Source: Nymphaea colorata (lineage: Eukaryota > Streptophyta > Magnoliopsida > Nymphaeales > Nymphaeaceae). From it: 28,648 bases of DNA. The notes under the pieces are model-generated. The model was given only the letters and a program-made list of their open reading frames with translations. It was not told the DNA's origin and did no database searches. The DNA is taken from the NCBI RefSeq assembly GCF_008831285.2, contig NW_022205291.1:1-28648 (forward strand). The letters are read 5' to 3'. Of this stretch, positions 22,068 through 28,648 are shown piece after piece; within the stretch, counting starts at the first letter, position 1; every line of letters starts with the position of its first letter. A program made the position numbers and the translations under genes.

Positions 22068-22779
22068 TCAATTCTCCATCTTAAAAAGATCATTCAAGAT
22101 AGTTCTCACCACAGAAAGGTTGAGCTTCATTGCATCCTTTTTGATCTTGCGGAGGTTAGATAGCAACACACCGCCTCATCGTCTAAAAAATGCTTGAAGA
22201 TAATCCTCAAGGCCTTAGCGTATAATCTTCTGGATTCTGTGTAGCACAGAAGAGTTTTTTGACCTGTGGGACTCTGATATAATTGCGATAATCCACTTTT
22301 TCATCTTTGATCCATTTCTAAAACTCCTCGAGGGTGGCATGCATTATACTCTTTTCAAAATTTCTTCAAGGAAACGAGGGTGGTTTTGAATTTTGTATTC
22401 CAATCTTCTAAAGAACATCCTAAAGAGGTTTGAGTTGGCGTTTCTGCCCTCCTTTTGCTAAACACTCTCATTTTTCTGTGAGAAAGAGTTGCTTCCTGAT
22501 TCCCCTCGTCGAAACTTTATTTCTTCAATTCCGCACAAGTTCTTCTCTCTCTTTTCCTGGTTTTCGGCTTGCAACTGCATTTTGGTTAGATCTGAAGCCG
22601 TGAGCTCTTTCGTATTCCTATATTTGATGCTTGACGGCTAGATAGAGGGAATGGGTGGAGATTGGGCCCACCGGGAGGAAATACGGATAATTATATGGCA
22701 TGAGGAGGTTTTTCTCCTCGGTAGAATCCATCTCTTCGAGTTTGACCAGGCCAAGGGTGGGATTTTGGTTGGGGAACAT
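22068..22779 (-). CDS. Hypothetical protein, ~235 aa
   Basis: Unrecognised. Start MFPNQNPTLGLVKLEEMDST at 22777-22779; the stop TGA is at 22068-22070. The N-terminal part is Pro/Tyr-rich (MPYNYPYFLPVGPISTHSLY). The middle is basic and probably disordered (FRSNQNAVASRKPGKERRT). The C-terminal 100 residues are helical (MHATLEEFQKWIKDEKVDYR; KALRIIFKHFLDDEAV; MKLNLSVVRTILNDLF). TAG and TAA are sense at several places. One-base frame breaks are seen near 22365, 22215 and 22155. The start could lie farther upstream, since the frame stays open to about 22875 without an ATG. Confidence 0.6.
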
Positions 22780-23003
22780 CGGGGGAAGATGTTGATTATA
22801 GTGATTTTTAATTATAGATGATAAGATCAAATAATCAAGGATATAGCTTTTAAGCTGCCGGCATGGTGAAAGCAATTCTCTCTTGCCCGCAACTATGGAG
22901 GCCCGTCTCGAACCAACGGGGATGCTTTCGTTGGGTCAACGCATTACCTTGACTTCAATTTTACTTTATTTTTATCATTCAAGGAAATTTAACATCTTTT
23001 TGC

Positions 23004-23294
23004 TCAAACTTTATACTTTTGCAGCTGTGCTCGAGGAGAAGTTAGGTAGTTTGGATGAAACCGTAGAATGTTAAGCTTTTTTGCATATCGAGCATTAACT
23101 CCTAATAATGTTGATGTGGTGAATGATGCAATAGAGGAAAAACTATATTTTTATGCTACTTCCTCTAGCCCTTAGCTTCCCCATCTTTACATATATCTCA
23201 CCATTATTTTATTATTCAAATCCCTCATCTATTTTCGATGGGTTAAGAGTGCCAAAAATCCAGGATCTTAGGATAATTCATTGCCACTTTTCAT
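23004..23294 (-). CDS. Hypothetical protein, 96 aa
   Basis: An unbroken frame from ATG 23292-23294 to TGA 23004-23006 containing five TAA/TAG sense codons. It reads MKSGNELSQDPGFLALLTHR, then MRDLNNKIMVRYMQRWGSQG, and ends NYLTSPRAQLQKYKV. It is basic and mostly helical; nothing is recognised. With only TGA as stop, an AT-rich stretch can give 96 codons by chance, so this call rests on composition and its position in a 720-bp gap between two minus-strand genes. Confidence 0.45.
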
Positions 23295-23499
23295 ATTCTT
23301 AACTTTCACACATACGAAGGGTTCTGTTTGATCAATTAATTAAACTTTTAGGATGGTCAAAATGACGCTAATTATGTTAATTATAATCACAAAAGTTAAA
23401 TAATTTAAAACTGAAACACTCGCCAATTCGAAAGAGAATTATTTATTTCGAATGCATTAAATAACACTTTTTTCGGATCATTTGGTCGAGAAACCATCG

Positions 23500-25729
23500 T
23501 CATTCCAACTCGTTAGATATCATGAAGTATTTACTCTACATTTGCTTTGAAAATTTGACGAAATACTCATTTTAGAACGTCCGCAAAATCTAAATAGAAG
23601 GGGAAATTACTTGTGACCTGTTGCTCCTGGAGAAAAAGTTAGAATATTACTTTCCAGACTCGAAATAATGAGGAAAGTTGAAACTGATATCGTTCTCCAT
23701 GATGAACTTGCAAAAATCTTCATTATCGTCGATCTTTTTAGTAAGAGAACCCTCCTTCACGCATACCTAGGTCTCCTCGTAGAAGTTAGTATCGTATGAA
23801 GAGGCAAACGAGCCATAGAAACAGCGTTTTATTTGGTTGATCATATCCTCGCTATAGATGGGCTTAGTCCCTCTATAAGCCTAAGAGCTTCGCCTTAGGA
23901 AAGGCTTTCTAGCAGTGTTATTGGATGCACCTTTACAATGCTTGCGAATGATGTAGTATTTGGTGGGGTTATAATGATGTTTGCTACTATCGAGAGTAGG
24001 GACCTAGAGTGCCTCAGGGAAGCGAGCCTGGTCTATCCTGCACTTGATTTCATGGTAGAATTCCTGATCCGGAATCTTGTCATTGACTGCCTCCAAAAAC
24101 CTCTCCTTCTCAATGTAATAAGCTGATGTAAAATCCTTAGAAATAGCCAACAATTTAGCTGGCCTTTTGGATATGACTGCAGTATAGCCATAGCAATTAT
24201 CCGATACTTCCTTGTCGATGGTATTGGTGATGGTCTTGAGGACGTTGCTGAGCCTGTTCTTATTGATGGAGTGGGTGATTTGGATGTTGACCTTTCCCGA
24301 CTTGATGATGTATATCCTTTCCTTCTCGATGGGCTGGTAGAGGATGTCGTTGGGATTGAACAGCACGTGGATGAGCTTGGAGGCGATGGACTGCTGGAAG
24401 TTGCTGCTCCACCTGCACAGGAAGAAAACCGAAGATTTTACAACGGAAAGCATGTTTTGCTTTGTTAAGTCTATATCAATCAAATCTTACCAGCTCGGAT
24501 TTACTCGTTTAGTTTTATCAGAATCCCCTTCTCCTCCTCGGGGGAAAGCTGGTTTATGTTTGGCTTGCCATTGACCAAATACGATCGAACCTTAAAGGTC
24601 AAATTGGGTGACATGTGGTAGTGTTTCTTGAGTTTTTCCACGGTGGAAAGATCTCTTTCGACGACCTCTCTATCCTTCCTCAGAGAGGAGAGACAGTAGC
24701 CGATTTGGTTGATAATATATCCCAGCATGACGATTCCTACATCTCTCCAAAAGTACCGAATATTTGCACGAGGGTGACCACGAAGACTTCCAGTGGGTTT
24801 TTAGGAGTGATGTCTCCGTATCCGACGGTGAGGATGGTGGTTGTGGTGAAGTAGAAGGAGTGGAGGTAGAGGACGAAGTATTTCTAAGGAGGGATGTCGA
24901 GATGCGCCATCCAGTTGTTCTCTGGGTATGCCTTGGCCACAGAGAAGAGCAGAATCGCCTAGGTAGGGAGATGTGTACGATGAAGTGAGAGATGATGAAA
25001 TGGTGATGATCATGTCGAAAACTTTGGTCTGGTATTCATACTGTAGCGAAAAACTCATCAAGCGAAAGCATTGGTACCTCTGACTGGCCTACAGGTAGAG
25101 AACGACCAAGACTACCCCCTAGAAGACCACCCAAAATAAATTAGTGCAATTGTTTACTCCAGCCAACTTGAGAACACAGTAAAGCAAGACAGTGAGGGAA
25201 GCATTTCCGATCTAGCGATTTCGATGAAATTGGGAGGATTATCGCTTTCGAGGATGGCAATTTTCTCAGCCTCTGCACCAAGCTGGTGAGAGTGAGCAGC
25301 ATGGTGGTGGCATAGATGATGAAGTAGAAGATTACTTTTCCATCGTCCTTGAAGAAGAAGTCGATGGTGGTCAGCCACACAGTTACAAAATATGCCACTA
25401 TTATGCAAATGGACACTACCATCTCGAATACGGTCGATTAGCTTATATAGTCGTCCCTTCGCTTCTCGTCAAAGCTTCGCTTGTTTCCCACTGCTCCTCG
25501 AAACCGTAGTGCTCCCTATAGTTGATGGCGAAATTTTTGCCATAGTACTCGCACAGATGGGTTTTCAAAAAATTCTCACGCCTCTTATTCAAAATCTGTA
25601 AAAATTTTTAATAAACAGCTTGCGAGTACGGTGCTTCCTTTTATTTTTGTTGCCTATTTTTTTTCTTATTTTTGTATCGTAGGGGGTGTAGCCTGAGGGA
25701 CCTGATGGGATCGGGGTAGTTATGTCCAT
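23500..25729 (-). CDS. CNBD-type potassium channel (EAG/CNG/HCN superfamily)
   Basis: About 735 residues; ATG 25727-25729, TGA 23500-23502. It is a plasma-membrane or ciliary K+ channel subunit that would tetramerise. Order: basic N-terminus (KNKRKHRTRKLF); S1 (MVVSICIIVAYFVTVWLT); S2 (VIFYFIIYATTMLLTLTSLV); S3/S4 region near 25050-25200; S5; pore helix and filter TTILTVGYGDITPKNP, the canonical K+ filter; S6; C-linker (LRKDREVVERDLSTVEKLKK); a CNBD-like beta-roll (LFNPNDILYQPIEKERIYII; YGYTAVISKRPAKLLAI); then about 190 residues of tail. The S4 stretch has few regularly spaced Arg. In the phosphate cassette, Tyr stands where Glu is usual. A 20-nt intron sits at 24471-24490. Frame breaks in the S2-S6 region are single bases. 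Confidence 0.88.
24471..24490 (-). other. 20-nt intron between C-linker and CNBD
   Basis: Minus strand GTAAGA...TATAG. Splicing joins ILIKLNEQIRA to DLTKQNMLSVVKSSVFFLC with a split Asp codon, and both exons match the channel family. Confidence 0.85.
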
Positions 25730-25935
25730 ATTTGCTGTGATGGGCTCTGAGAGTAATTATTATAGAATTACGCAATAGAAATTAAACTGGCACCGCAAAT
25801 AACCAAATGCAACTGTAAAATTAATGATGGGAAAAATATACTCCGTCCTTTGGGTAGATACGCCAAGGAGATATAAATATAATACCTTATCTATGTTTTG
25901 GAGATGAACCAAAATAAGGGAATGGGAGTTAAATT

Positions 25936-26721
<786 letters not shown>

Positions 26722-26918
26722 TCAATCAATTGCAATAGCATTTATTTTTATTAGATAATTAACTATGGGTAAGATATCAATAAAGACCCTTGCCCTATAT
26801 CCCCTATGCGTGCAATTTATCATTATTGCGGATATCTATGGGAGGATGCATCATGTTGAAAAATAAAAGCAGATATATTCAAATACACTCTTGCCTGTCC
26901 AATTATATCAATATTTAG

Positions 26919-28559
26919 ATGTCAGTCGGTCCTCCCCCGCGTCCCCTCACTCCGCACAACCAAGCCACCATCTCCCACCTCGAAACGCTCGTCTCCGCCT
27001 CGCCCTTCCACAGCGAACAGGTCCTCCACTCCCTCCTCGCACTCCACCCCGAAGAACCAGAAAATCCCAAACTCGCATCGCAGATCGAACGCGTCTTCAA
27101 CCAACTGCTCATGGCAGTCCTGGCAGTCCCGCCCTCCTCGGCTCCACAGGCGGCCGGCCTGCCCCCCGCCAGCATGTCGCTGCTGAAAGAGGCGCTGCGA
27201 GTGGTGTTCCGCAGTCAGGAGAACCGAGCGATAAAGCGGATGCTGGTGATCGCATTCATCGAGAACGTCCTGGAGTGCCTGGGCGTGTGCGACCTCACCG
27301 AGGTGCTTTCGCTCATCAGCGAGCAGATCTGCACCTTCTCCAGCAGTCTCGACGACATCTAGCAGTCCAAACTGCTGCGGATCATCAACCACCTCCTCAG
27401 ACGCATCTCCAAGACCGAAGACTACCGCATCCGCGGACAGCTCCACTTCACGCTCACCCGCTTCCTCCCCTCTGCCACGACAGTGGATTCCACTACAGGG
27501 CAGTCCCCGCCAAGGCCTCGGAGTGGGAACGCGTGAACCTCAACTAGGAGGAACTCAAGGACGGACTCTCAGTGGGAATCACTTACGAATTCTACGAGGA
27601 GTTCTGGGAAATGCAGAAGTACTTCATGGATCTGGGCGAGCTCCTATCCAATTAAACTACCTCATCGAACGCATCCCCCGGCAGACCTAGCGAGTCCCTG
27701 CTGACGGGAAGACTAAGAAGATGTAGATAACTCTGCGGGAAGTTGAGTCCTACTTCCGGAACCACCCAGCAAGGAGACTTCTGAGTACTACAGCCAGCCT
27801 CTGAAGTTCCTCAAGAACTTCAAGCTGCTCGAGCTGCAGCTGAACGACCCTTTCTTCCGCAAGATCATCATGCTGCAGACGCTCATCTTCACCTTCAGCC
27901 TCACCAACCAGACCGGCAAAAACCCCATCCCCCTCACAGAAACAGACAAGAAGATGATCGCGGAAATGGAAACCATGGCCAGAGGGTTTTTGCTCAGGTT
28001 CGGAGAGGACGGCAAGGAATTGATCGAGGAAACGCAGAGACTGTTTGTGAATTAACTGTACTGGATGGAGCTGAAGGACAACTGGAAGGACAAGAAGAAG
28101 AGCTTCTTCAGGAGGAAGGAAATGTTGGCGGAGGAAGAGGCCAAGCACAAGGTCACAGACGTCGAGAAGAAGCGCCAAGAGACTCGCCGCCTCATCAACG
28201 AAAAAATGAAGATCTAAGGCAGCAGTCTGGCCCGATTCTTGTAGAACAAGGACACGCTGGTGATCCAGAAGGGCCCCACCTGTCCTTCCTTTTCCTACTT
28301 CTACACGCAAGCGCAATCCTGCCTGGAATCCTTCGACAAGTAGGCAGGGAAGCAGTGCGAATTCTAGACGCGAAGCGAGTACAACATGTTCGAGTGGAAG
28401 GCCATGCGCAGTCTCTACAGGGAGAATATCAAGGATATGTGGGCAGTCGCTGACAAATGCCCTCCCAAGATGAAAGAGTACCGGCTGATTAGCTTGATGC
28501 ACAGAAAGGACGAAGAAGTAGCAGTCGGAGACCCCCACAAGAAGATCAAAGAAGAATGA
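26919..28559 (+). CDS. THOC1: THO complex subunit 1 (THOC1/Hpr1) homologue
   Basis: About 545 residues, from MSVGPPPRPLTPHNQATISH at 26919 to TGA 28557-28559. THO couples transcription to mRNA packaging and export in the nucleus. Matches to the THOC1 family are in order: LLRRISKTEDYRIRGQLHF with a following LTRFLPSA; YEFYEEFWEMQKYFMD (family: Y..FW.LQ.YF); LKNFKLLELQLNDPFFRKII with LQTLIFTFSL; then ETQRLFVNQLYWMELKDNWK and a lysine-rich helix. It is shorter than animal THOC1 and shows no C-terminal death domain. TAG/TAA are sense at about ten places. One-base frame breaks are near 27475, 27645 and 27770. It diverges from the ubiquitin gene across 266 bp and ends 53 bp before the telomere. Confidence 0.82.
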
Positions 28560-28612
28560 CCCTGATCCTACCTACACATATCACCACCTTTCCTATCTTA
28601 CAATCAAATGCA

Positions 28613-28648
28613 GGGGTTGGGGTTGGGTTGGGGTTGGGGTTGGGGTTG
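28613..28648 (+). repeat. Telomere, GGGGTT repeats
   Basis: Six GGGGTT-type units reach the right edge of the window; the third is a GGGTT variant. G-rich strand 5'->3' toward the edge is the correct polarity for a chromosome end. G4T2 is the telomere type of Tetrahymena-like ciliates. The 53 bases between the last stop codon and the array (28560-28612) are pyrimidine/A-rich and hold no subtelomeric repeat. Confidence 0.97.

Noticed and set aside
21904-22262. Plus-strand frame KPKGIWWKKYKQNTANLFKK and onward
   Set aside because: It overlaps two better frames: the 21572-22024 frame in another phase and the minus-strand gene 22068-22779. AT-rich DNA with one stop codon makes such frames common.
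22880-22960. tRNA-like element on the minus strand (GGTTCGAGAC B-box-like, CCAACG/CGTTGG hairpin)
   Set aside because: The T-stem has a G-G mismatch and two wobbles, there is no acceptor partner for CTCCATA, and no T-run terminator follows.

Overview
The window is the right-hand end of a ciliate somatic (macronuclear) chromosome. Four things say so. The last 36 bases are a GGGGTT telomere array running to the edge. TAA and TAG occur inside almost every convincing reading frame, while TGA is the only codon that ends them, so UAA/UAG are sense codons (read here as Gln). Introns are only 19-22 nt, mostly 20 nt, with GT..AG ends. Genes are separated by tens to a few hundred bases. G4T2 telomeres fit an oligohymenophorean-like ciliate, but coding GC is much higher than in Paramecium or Tetrahymena. 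I cannot name the species.

Layout, left to right. (1) Two large cysteine-rich membrane proteins diverge from a 297-bp spacer holding a G-quadruplex motif. The left one (3725 to 1, minus) runs off the window. The right one (4023-14955, plus) has a signal peptide, an Asn/Ser/Thr-rich ectodomain, about 4.9 kb of tandem furin-like Cys repeats, about six membrane segments and a long cytoplasmic tail. (2) 14992-20739: an extended-PHD zinc-finger protein (minus), a vWA-domain protein (plus), a small C2H2 protein and a small unknown (both minus), and a RING/B-box/coiled-coil protein with a C-terminal LRR-like region (plus). (3) 20814-23294: small unrecognised genes, one with an in-frame UGA. (4) 23500-25729: a CNBD-type potassium channel (minus). 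(5) 25936-26652: a small unknown gene (plus) overlapping tail-to-tail with a ubiquitin-eL40 fusion gene (minus). (6) 26919-28559: a THO complex subunit 1 homologue (plus), whose stop lies 53 bp from the telomere.

The genes do not form an operon or one pathway. The nearest to a theme are the cell-surface pair, the zinc-finger cluster, and two housekeeping genes near the telomere. Several genes abut very tightly: about 30 bp between divergent ATGs, and 36-74 bp between convergent stops.

Quality caveat. Many frames break by one base, usually where a homopolymer is one base short, and one repeat copy (about 9330-10260) is full of single-base deletions relative to its near-identical neighbour. 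I treat these as probable consensus errors. CDS coordinates below are gene spans that include introns and such breaks; no corrected sequence is given.
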